DNA of 64,000 bases from contig OV050030.1 of NCBI GenBank assembly GCA_920105625.2, positions 165,701,860 through 165,765,859 of the forward strand, written 5' to 3'. This document shows positions 43,327-53,388 of the stretch, in pieces. A program made the position numbers and the translations under genes. Source of the DNA: Clusia tigrina (taxonomy: Eukaryota; Arthropoda; Insecta; Diptera; Clusiidae). The first letter of the stretch is position 1. Each line of letters begins with the position of its first letter. The notes beneath the pieces were generated by a model that did not search any database, was not told the origin of the DNA, and saw only the letters and a list, made by a program, of their open reading frames with translations.

Positions 43327-46300
43327 GTGCAGAAACCAAGTGCTGTTAGACAACTCTCATGAGTTGCTCTCGGTAGTGATTTAGTCATTATATCGGCAAT
43401 CATTTGCTGTGTTGGTACATGTTTCAATACAAACATCTTAGCGGAACCGACTCTCGAACAAAATGAGTTCTCATATCTATATATTTCGTGCGAACATGAA
43501 ATACAGAATCACTCGCCAAATACTGTGCTCCTCGATTATCGAAAAAAATTTTAATTCTAGTAAGATCATTTCATCCAAGCTCATTTAAGAAACTTCGCAA
43601 ATAAATTGCTTCTTTCGCTGCTTCAGCTAAACTGGCGAACTCGGCTTCAGTAGAAGAAAGTGCTACGGTACGTTGCTTCTCCGATTTCCAGGTTATAACA
43701 GCTCCACTGAGAATAAACGCGTAGACTGTATAAGAGCGACGGTACATAACGGATCCACCGCAATCAGCATCGGTGGAAGCAAGCTGCTGATCATTCGTCC
43801 TTTTATATTCTAAGCCTTTATTTGCCGAACCAGCGAAATACCGCAAAACTCTTTTAGTAGCCTGCCAATGTTGTTCAAAAACTGCGCCAATCTTGATATG
43901 TTATTCGCAATATCAGGCCTCATAACTTCTGAGCAATTTTTTATATATCGTGATTGCTTTAATTTTATAATGGCATAATTTTGGAATATTTCCAAACCAA
44001 GGCAGAAATTTGCCAAACAAAAAATCCTTGATTGCAAAGTCCTCCAAAAGTTAATCTTTAAATTTTCTTGCAATTTTTGTGATGCAATAAGAATATCGTC
44101 GACGTAGACCAACAGTAATGTGAGTTCATTATTTACGTGACAATAAAATAAGCATGGCTCGTTCATAATTGGCTTAAACCCAATATTTACAAGTTTGGCT
44201 TTCAACTTCTTATACCATTGACGACCTGTTTGTTTGAGCCCGTACAGAGCCTTTGTAAGCGCACAAACATTACCACCATCACGAAAATCGTTCAGCATTT
44301 TATTCGCTCGTATACGAATATCAGTGCTTCTACCTCGTTTTAAAACAATACGCTCCAGAATCTCACTCAGCATGTCTGGCACTTTCATCAATATCTTTTC
44401 TTCCATTAAATAGGCAGTCAAAACGTCAAATTGTCAGATCTCGAGTACAAACTGCACGGATAAAGCAAGCATTAGTCGCAAAGTTTCCAGTCTTGCAACT
44501 GGTGCGAATGTTTGGTGATAATCTACACCATGTTTTTGGCTACAGCCTTTTGCTACTAGTCGTGCCTTTCGTCGTTCAATATTGCCATCTAATCCACATT
44601 TGTTTGTAAGTACGAAACGACAGCCGACAACATTTCGTGCAATAGCCGATTTTACAAGCTCCCATGTATCATTTTCAATAAGACTCACCACTTCTGGCTC
44701 GATGGCATCCATCCATTCTTCGCACGCAGGCACGTTCGCTGCACGCCAGCAAAAACATCGTCCTCCAGCTCATCTGATTCAACTTTAAGCTCCTCTGAAG
44801 ATTTTTCTTCTGACGTGAAAGTGCGAGCGCGAAAAAGTTTTCGAGGCCGTCCTCTACGCCCTGTGTGCAATATCTTTGGCCGACCAGGAGCTCTACCTTC
44901 ATCTCCTTTGCTGTTCACTGCTACCACTGGAGTTCTCTTTGAAATGCTTTATTGCCTACAAATCTCATCGACGAATTTAACATCACGCGGACATATTATT
45001 TTATGTGAGCTTAGCATCCATATGCGATATCCCTTTTTGTCGTGTGGATACCCCACAAATATTCCCTCGGTTGCTCTCGGTGCAAACTTATTTTTGCCGG
45101 GATCCTTATCGAGAACCATTACTTTGGATCCAAATGACTTCAAGTAGTCCAGTTTGCTCTTTTCTTTGATAAAAATTTCGAAAGGTGGTCTCCTTTTTAA
45201 ACTGCTTGTTGGATTATTGCGTATATAACATGCCGTGGACACGGCCAATGACCAAAACGTCTGACTCAATCCTGATTGGAGCAATAGCACCTTCCCGCAT
45301 CTAATAGCGTACGATTATGACGCTCTGCTACTCCGTTTTGTTGTGGAGGTGGAGAAATAGACAGTCTCCGCATAATGCCATGATCTGAAAGGTATTTTTT
45401 GAAATCATTATGAAAATACTTACGCCCATTGTCTGACTGCAAGCATTTTATTCTTTGCCCAGTTTGATTTTCCACACATCGCTGATACATTTTAAAAGCT
45501 TCGAAAACACCGCTTTCCTCTCATAAGAAATATACCTCACACCATCTAGAGCTGTCGTCTATGAACGGAACAAAATACCTGGCTCGTTCTGTAGATTCCG
45601 TACGAAAAGGACCAACCACATCTGACTGTATTATCTTCAGCATCTCAGCGCATGGATTGTGGGAAATGGTAAACGGAACAAAAAGCGTATTTTTATATCG
45701 CCAGCCACCGTCAGCTCGACTCCGCCAGTGCTTTGAACCTCAGCACAGGCTTGGTTTGCCAGATTTAACTTAACTTTTGGAGATTTGCACATTGAATTAA
45801 AAATACTTTCATCTCCACATAAATGCGCTGTGCAACCACTATCGAGAATCCAAGTACGATTAGTGTTTGTTGAAATAGTCATTCCACTAGTTACAGAATG
45901 GGATACGGCGTATGTTTCGTCAACATGATGAGGCTGCTTTGTAACCTTTTGCATTATCATTTTTCTTTGAAGAACAGGCATTCGACTTGTGTCCAAGCGT
46001 ACCGTAATTGAAACATCCAAAAATACCTTTCGTAGCCATATTTCCTTGTTCGAAATTAGATCACGTGTGCGACCACCAGCAACCATTGCTATCACACTTC
46101 CAGAAGCTTGCAATCGTGCCTCGCTCTCTTCTATAATTTTGACTTTCAAAACCTCGGCAGTAGGTAGTTCATCACGAGATTCGATTGCGCAACGAAAGTT
46201 TTCAAAAGTTGATGGAACGTGCGATGTGGTCTTTTACATGGCCACCTTCGTCCAGCTTCTGCAGCATAATTTGCTTCACCAACGTCGCTTTACGCGCAGC

Positions 46301-46650
46301 CCCCTTTGAAGCATAAATACACTCAAGCTTAAGCCAAACTTCACGTGAAGTCTAACATCCACGTATTTGCTTTACCTCCGAAGGTAAGATATCCGCTTCA
46401 GCTTTCTTATCCTGCTTTAACCAAGCGCTTCTTGCGACATCCTCTACTGGCATTACAAAGCCGCCGCTGACGAACTCCCAGAGATAATTTTTAATTAGCA
46501 GCGCATCGACCTGCAGACTCGATTCGCGAGGAACAAGATGCAGAGTTTGCTGCCATTTTAATTGAAAATTTGTCACTCGTGCTGAAATTTTTCCCCATCA
46601 AGTTTTGCGTCAAAGAGTTCACTGATGTCTACAATATCGCTCATTAGAAA
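43327..46650 (-). pseudogene. copia-type gag-pol polyprotein
   Basis: In order on the minus strand: gag (from 46644, MSDIVDISELFDAKLDGE; UBN2-type block IKQIRGC, KGAARKATLVKQIMLQ-like), a zinc knuckle near 45990 (CFNYGTLGHKSNAC, second Cys replaced by Tyr), protease WILDSGCTAHLCGDE, integrase (QSDVVGPF region, CLQSDNGRKYFHND, QQNGVAERHNRTLLD), RT (MDAIEPEVVSLIENDTWELV, LVAKGCSQKHGVDY, catalytic LLVYVDDILIAS) and RNase H (STDADCGGSVMYRRS, ALSSTEAEFASLAEA), ending ADIMTKSLPRATHESC. At least six frameshifts or stops. Order protease-integrase-RT marks Ty1/copia. Confidence 0.95.
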
Positions 46651-46802
46651 TTTAAAAACTTTTAAATTATTAAATATTGCGCATCTGGCCCCATAACCTG
46701 TTAAGATTGTGCAAACTTTCGTTGATTTTATTAACAAGCCGCTTTAGAACTAAAAAATCAAAAAGCCGTCCACCGGAAGAAGAGATAGGAAAACAAAAAT
46801 AT

Positions 46803-47399
46803 TGAAACGTGATAGCTCAGTGAAAAGGGATTGCATACTTTTAGGATCCCATCTGGAGAATGAGTGCCCGCTGTGAGTCAAGTTGCGAACTATTCGAATA
46901 AAAGCTTATTCAAGAACCATCCGTCGGTAATATCAAAAAGAATATTCTCGACTTCTGTCGAAGTGGATAGAAGCTTCTAGAAAATACGAGAATAGCGTAG
47001 AATTTTCGACTCCAACCATTCGAAAACTATAAAAGCGACAAGACTGTTCAAAGTCGAAGACAGTAGATCAGAGATCGTAAAAGTGTATACATCAGGCATT
47101 TTAATCTAAGCAGCAGTATTAGCAGTATTTGTAATTTTGCAAAGTGATGAAATTACTTATTAAATAAAGTGACTAATGGTTTGTGAAATAAAGTGCAAAT
47201 AATAACTAAGTAAACTTTAAGCCTAATATTAAATGTGTAAATAGCAATAATTAAATAAAGCTAATTATTTTAATTTAACCAGCGATTGTTTGATTACTAC
47301 ACAATCCAGTGGTACGAGTCCGAGTACAGAGAGTTAGATAAATTGTCAGGAGGGCAATTTTGTAACAGAGTAAATTGTCAAGAGGGCAATTTCGTAACA
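46803..47399 (+). repeat. solo LTR of another LTR retrotransposon
   Basis: 597 bases, TGAAACGTGATAGC to GCAATTTCGTAACA, flanked by ATAT (46799-46802 and 47400-47403). It has a promoter (next entry), three AATAAA signals between 47160 and 47270, and a tandem end motif GGGCAATTTYGTAACA (two copies, about 47353 and 47384). No coding region. TG...CA ends, 4-base duplication and internal promoter plus poly(A) signals define a solo LTR, family unknown. Confidence 0.75.
46939..47035 (+). promoter_or_regulatory. heat-shock element array and TATA box in solo LTR
   Basis: From 46939 the sequence divides into 5-base units in one register: aGAAt aTTCt cGAct tCTgt cGAAg tggat aGAAg cTTCt aGAAa, ending 46983. 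The last three are a perfect nGAAnnTTCnnGAAn heat-shock factor site. A TATA box TATAAAAG lies at 47028-47035. Spacing and composition are those of insect heat-shock promoters. Function is inferred. Confidence 0.75.
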
Positions 47400-47501
47400 A
47401 TATATATAGGCTGTAAAACGTCAAAGATGATTAAGTGGCACAACGTTACCAGACCAACATGCTTATTGTAATTGACTGAAATAAACAGCTTTTATTCAAG
47501 A

Positions 47502-47894
47502 ATAATATATAAAAATTAATTACCTCATCAATAAATTGAGATATAAAAATAATCAAACAATATCAACAAAATGCCAATACTAAGCAGCTGCTTCAAATCT
47601 AAAATGATGACATTTACAAAAATTACATTTTAAATGTCGAATTAACAAACAATTAAAAATGATGTTCCAATTAAAACATGAAGCTCGTGAAATCCTGTAG
47701 CTACAAAAAATGTAGACTCAAATACTGAATCTGCAATAATAAATAAAAGGAGCTTCAATATGTTCGTATCCTTGAAGAATAGTAAAATAAGTTCCTAAAA
47801 TAATAGTAAAAAATAAGTCTTGAGAAGTTTGGGAGTGATTACTATCTATTAATCTATGATGAGCTCATGTAATAATTACTCCTGAGGCCAGTAA
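47502..47894 (-). pseudogene. cox3: NUMT part 2: mitochondrial cox3 3' half and trnG start
   Basis: Minus strand starts LLASGVIITWAHH, then [44 protein letters not shown] and FVDIVWLFLYLN-like C-terminus of cytochrome oxidase subunit III. Trp codons appear as TGA (mitochondrial code) at several sites. A small insertion after EAPF and TAG in place of Trp in the AAAWYW region are nuclear decay. Ends with the first bases of trnG, which continues at 43096 across the copia element. Confidence 0.93.
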
Positions 47895-48202
47895 AGTAGT
47901 TAAACAATGTATTTTGTGGACCAAAAACGCGTGTATTTTCTTACGAAGGTCCAAAATCACAAAAACCGTCACATTTATTATTCTAAGTCGAAGACGCCAT
48001 CTGGCAGTGAGTTTTTTGTTGGAAGCTTTTGTGGAAAGCTGTGTTTTGGTTTGTGTCTTTGCTATGATGGAGGGGACTTTTTATGGAAGGCTGTGTTTTG
48101 GTTGCTTCCACGAACTTAACATATAAATAGTTTGCTAATGAGCTAGTTTATATTAGTATTTTATTTCTCATAGAAAACAAAGAGAATTTATAATTTTACA
48201 AA
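47895..48202 (+). repeat. Polinton terminal repeat, third copy
   Basis: Starts AGTAGTTAAACAATGTATTT directly against cox3-derived sequence. It contains GTGAGTTTTTTGTTGGAAGC, a GTGTTTTGGTTTGTGTCT unit, and the TATA block ATATAAATAGTTTGCTAATG at 48121. Shorter than the copy at 40147: the GATAA/CAGCTG part is missing. Confidence 0.9.
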
Positions 48203-48655
48203 ATAGAAGCGGAGAGAGCAATAGTTATGGATGTTCAAGGATTTTATAGCGAAACTAAATTTATTCCGAAGGAAGTCAGTATTTCAGGAGCAGATATAGG
48301 GATAAAATCGTTTATTATTGGACCACCTTTTGAATATTCGAGTCTATCGAAGGAAGAAAGAAAAACAATTGATTGGTTGAATCATCATCATCATTGAATA
48401 CGCTGGCACGATGGTAACTCAACGCGCAAAGATCATTATGAATATATTATTCTAAATATAAAGAAAGAAGAAAATCCAACATATATGTAAAAGGTTTGGA
48501 AAAAGCAAAGTGGGTACGAGATTTGATAGGAGAAGAAATAATTATAAGCAATTTAGATGATTTTGGTTGTCCTAGTTTACAAATTTATATAAAACTAATA
48601 TCAATATAAATAATTGTGAATATCATACAAAGCATTGCAAATGTATAATAAACGA
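48203..48655 (+). pseudogene. Polinton conserved N-terminal protein, second copy
   Basis: Homologue of the gene at 8567-9109. The start codon is ATA at 48203-48205 where the other copy has ATG. It keeps the VMDVQGFYSE start, the full segment around SISGADIGIKSFIIG that is deleted in copy 1, and NLDDFGCPSL. A TGA replaces Gly after the His run, and frameshifts follow near 48480 and 48580. Truncated at about 48655, before the Cys/His tail is complete. The pair shows which lesions are private to each copy. Confidence 0.75.
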
Positions 48656-49260
48656 GTAAAGATGTCTGAAGTAAGGTTAGATCGACTACGAAATACCCTT
48701 TACCTTTATAGTTTATAAAACCACGCTCATACAAATGAAATGTACGTGAGAGTTAAAGCATGGCGATATGGGATCAACACAATTTTTTCTCCATGTCGGT
48801 TGAAATGTTACACCTATAATGATCACTAAGTTTCATAGTTGAATTCTATAATGCTACAGACACATTTGTTGATATATTTTGTAGAGATTTCGAGTTATGA
48901 ATATACTTAACTTGGTACTGTAGTTATACTTCACATTTCCATATGTACTTATCCGCACCTGCTACGGCCATTATGGTATTTATAAAAAAGAGCTCTACTG
49001 CATAAAATAAGTTTAACATTTTTGATAGTAAAGGTTTGAAGGTATGAATTCTACTGCTTGTTGGTCCGCGGGAGGTAGTTGATACAGCTCCTACCTCCAA
49101 TATACGAGAGGCTTTCCCCTATCCGCTACCTGGGGACGCGTCCTCAAGGAGTTACAAACTCTCCCGAGAAACCTAATTAATTGTACCTATTACTACACTT
49201 AAATCATATAAGTTATATACATTAAATAAATAAAGAATGCAGCAAAAATAAAGGACCCTA
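48656..49260. other. noncoding region 3' of the Helentron, with palindromes
   Basis: No gene. Notable: an 8-base inverted repeat GGAGGTAG...CTACCTCC at about 49069-49099 and the 10-base palindrome GGACGCGTCC at about 49133-49142. These lie 120-190 bases beyond the Helentron stop codon and may belong to its 3' end; not proven. Confidence 0.4.
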
Positions 49261-49615
49261 CTATGATGAAATTGTAACACAAACTGCATCATGGTAACTG
49301 TAAATCGTTTCGTAAGTTTTCGCCTTGATTGGATTACTGTCCATATTAGACAAAGCCCAGTCTATGTGAGTGTTTCCTCAAGTGGTACTCTTATCTCTAC
49401 ATAGAAGAGATAATAAGCCGTTTTCCGTTAGGATGTCTTCTACTTGGTCACAGTCACTGCCAATACATATATTAAAATCTCCTAATAGGACAATTCTCTT
49501 ATTGACAGAACAATCGATACCTAAAATATTTTGTAGTTCTATTTTTAGTAATCCTGACGGAATGATTTATTTCTATGAAGTACTATCAAAAGGATATCTC
49601 TATATTTATATGCAA
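49261..49615 (-). pseudogene. Helentron endonuclease domain, C-terminal part
   Basis: Minus strand reads on from the helicase-endonuclease ORF at 62780 after removing Helitron 2 (IAYKYRDILLIVLHRNKSF), shifts frame once near 49550, then gives VLLGDFNICIG and NTHIDWALSN, followed by YSYHDAVCVTIS and TAG at 49261-49263. GDFN, HIDWAL and the final SYHDAV correspond to endonuclease/exonuclease/phosphatase motifs. Confidence 0.78.
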
Positions 49616-49626
49616 CTAGCTGACCC

Positions 49627-49644
49627 CGCAGGCGTTGCCCTGCG
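49627..49644 (-). terminator. Helitron 2 terminal hairpin
   Basis: Perfect 6-base-pair stem, 7 bases inside the CTAG end; the loop GCAACG is nearly that of Helitron 1 while the stem sequence differs by paired changes. Confidence 0.87.
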
Positions 49645-51055
49645 TGAAATTATGTGTTTTGAAAAGAAAAGAAAGTTGAATTTATATTGTGTTGAAAATC
49701 ATTTATTTGCGATTTTTCTACATTTTTTTCAATGTATCGCAGCTTGATAAACAACATTTTTTGTTTTCTGTTCCGGTGCGTAAATGTACAGAGAAGATGG
49801 TTTTCCAACTCGTGAACACGCCACGTATAGCTGGCCATGTGAAAAACATGGCATTTCCAGATTTATGCCACACACTTCCAGCGACTGTCCTTGTGACCTG
49901 TTGATTGTCATCGCAAATGCAAGTTTCACTGGAAACTGAATACGTTTGAACTGAAATGACAAATCGATGGAACTCAAAGGAATTCGTGGAATCAAGCATT
50001 CTGCCCCCTTGTAAGTCCCTTTCAAAATTCTTGCAACTATCACATTATTCGATAGCTGCGTCACAATCAGCCGGGTTCCATTACACAGTTTCGGCGCATG
50101 AAGATTGCGAAGCATAATAATGACAGATCCAACTTTGAGACGCAAATGATGCGGCGGCATGCCAGGCAAATCCAAAGAATTTAGAAATTCCACTGGATAA
50201 TTCACGGCTTCGTCTTCATTTTCAACACGATCGATCAATTTGTATGAGCGCAAATCTCCCGGAATTTGACTTTGAATTGTCCAGTTTAAGTCATTAACAT
50301 CGGTATTTTTGGCAGCTAAAATTGCGCGTGCACTCAACCAATCGTAGTTACGATAATTTTGGCCAATGTTCGGATAAACATTCGTGGTGAGTTCAGCTTT
50401 CGTTGAAGTGAATTGACAAATGGCAGGTGGAATTGATATCAAACCACTGGAAGTATCAACCGGAATTTGCCCATTTCCAATTCTTAGCAGTTCTTTAGAG
50501 AAAACTTCTGCGGTGCTATCCTGTTGCAGGAACACTCGCATATTCATAGTCAATCGTATGGTTTTCACGTACCGCCACAAATACGATGACTTGAGACATG
50601 CGTTCAATTCATCCGCCGCTGTTGATTTCGGAATAACAGGAAGTGTTTGTCAAAAATCGCCTGCTAAGAGTATCATTGCGCCACTAAAGCGACGATTATT
50701 ATTCCGCAGATCTTTATCATTGTTCTGTAAGGTGCTTCTAGAGACCGTTTGTGAGCCATTGTGCACTCATCCCATACTATCGTTCGCTAGTTTACAATTC
50801 TTCAACACTTTTGCCATAGCTGATTGCTTTGAAATGTTGCAAACAGGTGTTTCATTGATTTGCATGTTTAACGGAAGCTTCAGTGCCGAATGTGCCGTTC
50901 TTCCACCTTCTAGTAGAGTTGCAGCAATCCAACTTGGCTCTCGCCATCGCAATGCCATTTTGAGATCGTATTGTTGCCAAAATCAATGATATCAGGAACG
51001 TTTTCCCAGTTCTGCCGCGCGCATCAAGAAAAATAGTTCACCGTTTCCATCATTG

Positions 51056-51820
51056 CATTTTCCGGCTTGGAGAGAGAAGCGAGGCGAGTGGGTTTAGCGG
51101 TGAACGAGGACAAAACGAAGTACTTGGTGTCAACACACAAAGAGTCTCAGCGTCTTGTACACCACGTCACATTTGGCGACTACAACTTTGAAGTTGTGAA
51201 GGATTTCGTTTATCTGGGAACCAGCATCAACACCACGAATGATGTCAGCAAGGAGATCAAGCGAAGAATCACTCTTGCCAACAGGTGTTACTTTGGGCTC
51301 AGTAGGCAATTGAGAAGCAGAGCCCTCTCTCGACGAACAAAAATTACGCTCTACAAAGCCCTCATCCTTCCCGTCCTGCTTTATGGTGCCGAAACCTGGA
51401 CGATGACAAAAAACGATGAGCGAGCTTTGGGGGCGTTCGAGAGAAAAATTCTTCGAAGGATCTATGGTCCTATATGCGTCTGCGGAGAGTATCGAATCAG
51501 ATGGAACAACGAGCTGTATGAGCTGTACGCCGACATTGATATAGTTCAGCGCATTAAAACACAGCGGCTGCGCTGGCTGGGACATGTTGTGCGAATGGAT
51601 GAAAGTGCTCCGGCGAAAAAAGTATTTGAATCGATGCCGCCGGGTGGCGGACGCAGGAGGGGGAGACCACCACTACGTTGGAAGGACCAGGTTCAGGAGG
51701 ACCTGGCTGCACTTGGTGTTTCCAATTGGCGCCAGTGTGCGCGAAGCAGAGACGACTGGCGAAGGCTGATAACGCGGCAATGACCAGAAATGGTTGTACG
51801 CCAATTATGATGATGATGAT
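51056..51820 (+). mobile_element. 5'-truncated RTE-type retrotransposon
   Basis: Flanked by a 13-base duplication GTTTCCATCATTG (51043-51055 and 51821-51833); 3' tail is an ATG/ATGATG microsatellite (about 51807-51820), as in RTE elements. The coding part is the C-terminal end of the RT protein. Inserted in the helicase part of Helitron 2, opposite strand. Confidence 0.88.
51067..51783 (+). pseudogene. RTE reverse transcriptase, C-terminal domain
   Basis: 238-residue uninterrupted frame after 5' truncation: VNEDKTKYLVST, DFVYLGTSINTTNDVSKEIK, LPVLLYGAETWTMTKNDERA, LRRIYGPICVCGEYR, RLRWLGHVVRMDESAP, GGGRRRGRPPLRW and LGVSNWRQCARSRDDWRRLI. The catalytic FADD region is not included. Looks recent because the frame is intact. 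Confidence 0.88.
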
Positions 51821-52061
51821 GTTTCCATCATTGACAGCCTTCATCAATTCATCATACGCAGTCTTTTGCTGCTCATTCAATAATGGAACATTTCTTTGTA
51901 CTTGTTGTTCCAAAAGTTATTCTGTCGTATGCACGCTCACGTTCCAATTCACGATTCAGTACTTCTCTGATTTGACGATTTGGCGCTTGCATATGAATTT
52001 TAGTCAATAGTTTGCCACTCATAAGCAAACACAAATCTTCAATCAACACCAATGCTTCATT

Positions 52062-53025
52062 TTAGATGTCATCGTTCATTTGCAATTCTGAATTCCATGT
52101 TGCCACTCGAATGCGATGTAAAATGTCTTCGGCAATGTAATTTTTGTACGTATCCCATAATTGACGCGGATTTGAAGGTTGACATGTCGAAATGATCGTC
52201 GCGAAAAGTGTGCGATCTTCAGTTGCATGCGAAGTAGCTATCGCATTGTCCATCGTTTGATTCCAGTGTTTATCATGTTCCAGCAATTGTAATTGCTGGC
52301 ATGATTCTCGAAAAGTTGCACACACCATACCATTCACAGTACGAAATGACGCAAAGAAGTTGAACCGCGTACATTAATCAATAGCAACCGAAGGTAGAAG
52401 CAATCGTCGTTTTTCGGGTGGATTGTGTAAATTCGTCCTCATGCATTAGTTGAGAACACACCTGGATGTCCATCTCCTGGTTAGCCTTTCTGCGTAACCA
52501 TTTCTTCGACGATGCATTCCATGTATAATATCGAGGCATTTCCGAATAAAGCAATATTCTCGCAAACGGATCACTGGCGCAAGTTGAGAAAAAACTCGTC
52601 AATGTTGTTGCTGGTGGTGATTTCGCTCGCTGCACTGCATTCTCTGGGTTGAAATACACTCTTTGGCCATTCTCCAAATGAGCTGCAAGATGCACAACAG
52701 TCGGAAAACGCTCATGAATTACAAAAGAAAATATTCTCCAAAGCGCTTCATTGCAGTTCAAGAATTGACCCATTTGATACTTGCTGATCTCATCTCGTTC
52801 AAGGCCAATAACCGCCATGTCGCTTCCTTTGGTGACGTACTTGCAAAAGTATTTGATCGATTTCACAGAACTGCAATACTCAACATTGATATGAGTTTTG
52901 AATGTTTTAGACAATATTGGCGAATATGGTACGATCCATGTGTTGTCAAATTCGATATTCACTCCTCTAAATTGAATGCTGAATGTTCTGCCATTGTTGT
53001 CTGATGAGCGACGCCGATAGAGTGG
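52062..53025 (-). pseudogene. Helitron 2 Rep, C-terminal half
   Basis: Continues the Rep frame cut by gypsy-C at 53026. Blocks YRRRSSDNNGR, TWIVPYSPILSKTFKTHINV, SVKSIKYFCKYVTKGSDMAV (the Tyr-containing Rep motif, with Phe in place of the first Tyr seen in Helitron 1), FPTVVHLAAHLENGQRVYFN and SDPFARILLYSEMPRYYTWN. Frameshifts near 52380 and 52450. It leads into the helicase part. Confidence 0.9.
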
Positions 53026-53029
53026 ATAT
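53026..53029. repeat. target-site duplication of gypsy-C (left)
   Basis: ATAT, repeated at 59968-59971. Removing 53030-59971 restores the Rep frame from CTKHYPRI to STLYRRRSSD. Confidence 0.9.
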
Positions 53030-53377
53030 AGTCATGCATACTGCACACGGACCACTAGCTACTTGACTTAGAAATTAAGTCCAAGCTCAATCTCACGATT
53101 TGTCACGTACGAGCGTGGCAACTCGATCGTTTGACTTGCCGCGCGCAATCCAAGAAGATCGAGCAAAGCACACACAAGTTCTATTTTGTTTACTATGCAG
53201 TTTCCAGGCTGCAAGGAATTCTTACGAATTTACTCCACCCACACATATTGTACTTTAGCTTGTAAGACATGTTGTATTTTAGTTTATAAGCAAACCTTTT
53301 GTATTTTAGTTTATAAGCAGCACTTTTGAGTAATAAAGTTTCAGTTTCGGAAAAGCATCCAATGACTCCACTTTACT
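53030..53377 (+). repeat. gypsy-C 5' LTR
   Basis: 348 bases, AGTCATGCATACTGC to ATGACTCCACTTTACT. Contains three related TTGTAYTTTAGYTTRTAAG repeats (about 53245-53325) and AATAAA at 53332. Confidence 0.95.
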
Positions 53378-53388
53378 GGCGACGAGGA
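53377..53388 (+). promoter_or_regulatory. gypsy-C primer-binding site
   Basis: TGGCGACGAGG at the LTR edge is complementary to the 3' end of insect tRNA-Ser(GCU) as I remember it (acceptor GACGAGG plus CCA). The match does not extend far beyond 11-12 bases. Confidence 0.65.

Larger units (their letters stand above)
43097..47501 (-). mobile_element. copia-type LTR retrotransposon inserted in the NUMT
   Basis: Flanked by a perfect 5-base duplication ATAAT (43092-43096 and 47502-47506). LTRs at 43097-43298 and 46699-47501 begin TGTTAA and end TCAACA or its mutated form TCAAGA; the right one is enlarged by a solo LTR. On the minus strand the base run after the 5' LTR, GGTTATGGGGCCAG, resembles the copia primer site that pairs with initiator tRNA-Met. 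A GAGAGAGAG tract before the 3' LTR is the polypurine tract. Confidence 0.94.
46699..47501 (-). repeat. copia-type LTR (5' LTR) enlarged by a solo LTR
   Basis: Pieces 46699-46802 and 47404-47501 align to the other LTR; the middle, 46803-47399, is foreign. The alignment breaks in an AAAAATATTTATAGG stretch of the left LTR, matching the insertion point. Confidence 0.9.
49729..52055 (-). pseudogene. Helitron 2 Pif1-type helicase part, split by RTE
   Basis: Minus-strand blocks: 51834-52055 (helicase entry, ELERERAYDR-type), then the RTE, then 50650-51042 (AATLLEGGRTAHSALKLPLN, matching Helitron 1) and 49729-50607 (MNACLKSSYLWRYVKTIRLT, PPHHLRLKVGSVIIMLRNLH, FAMTINRSQGQSLEVCGINL, VACSRVG). A stop lies near 50650 and a deletion removes part of the region around the Walker A and DEC(T) motifs. 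Not functional. Confidence 0.9.

Noticed and set aside
46803..47399. Host heat-shock gene promoter such as hsp70
   Set aside because: No heat-shock ORF follows, and TG...CA ends with ATAT duplication inside a copia LTR fit a solo LTR better.
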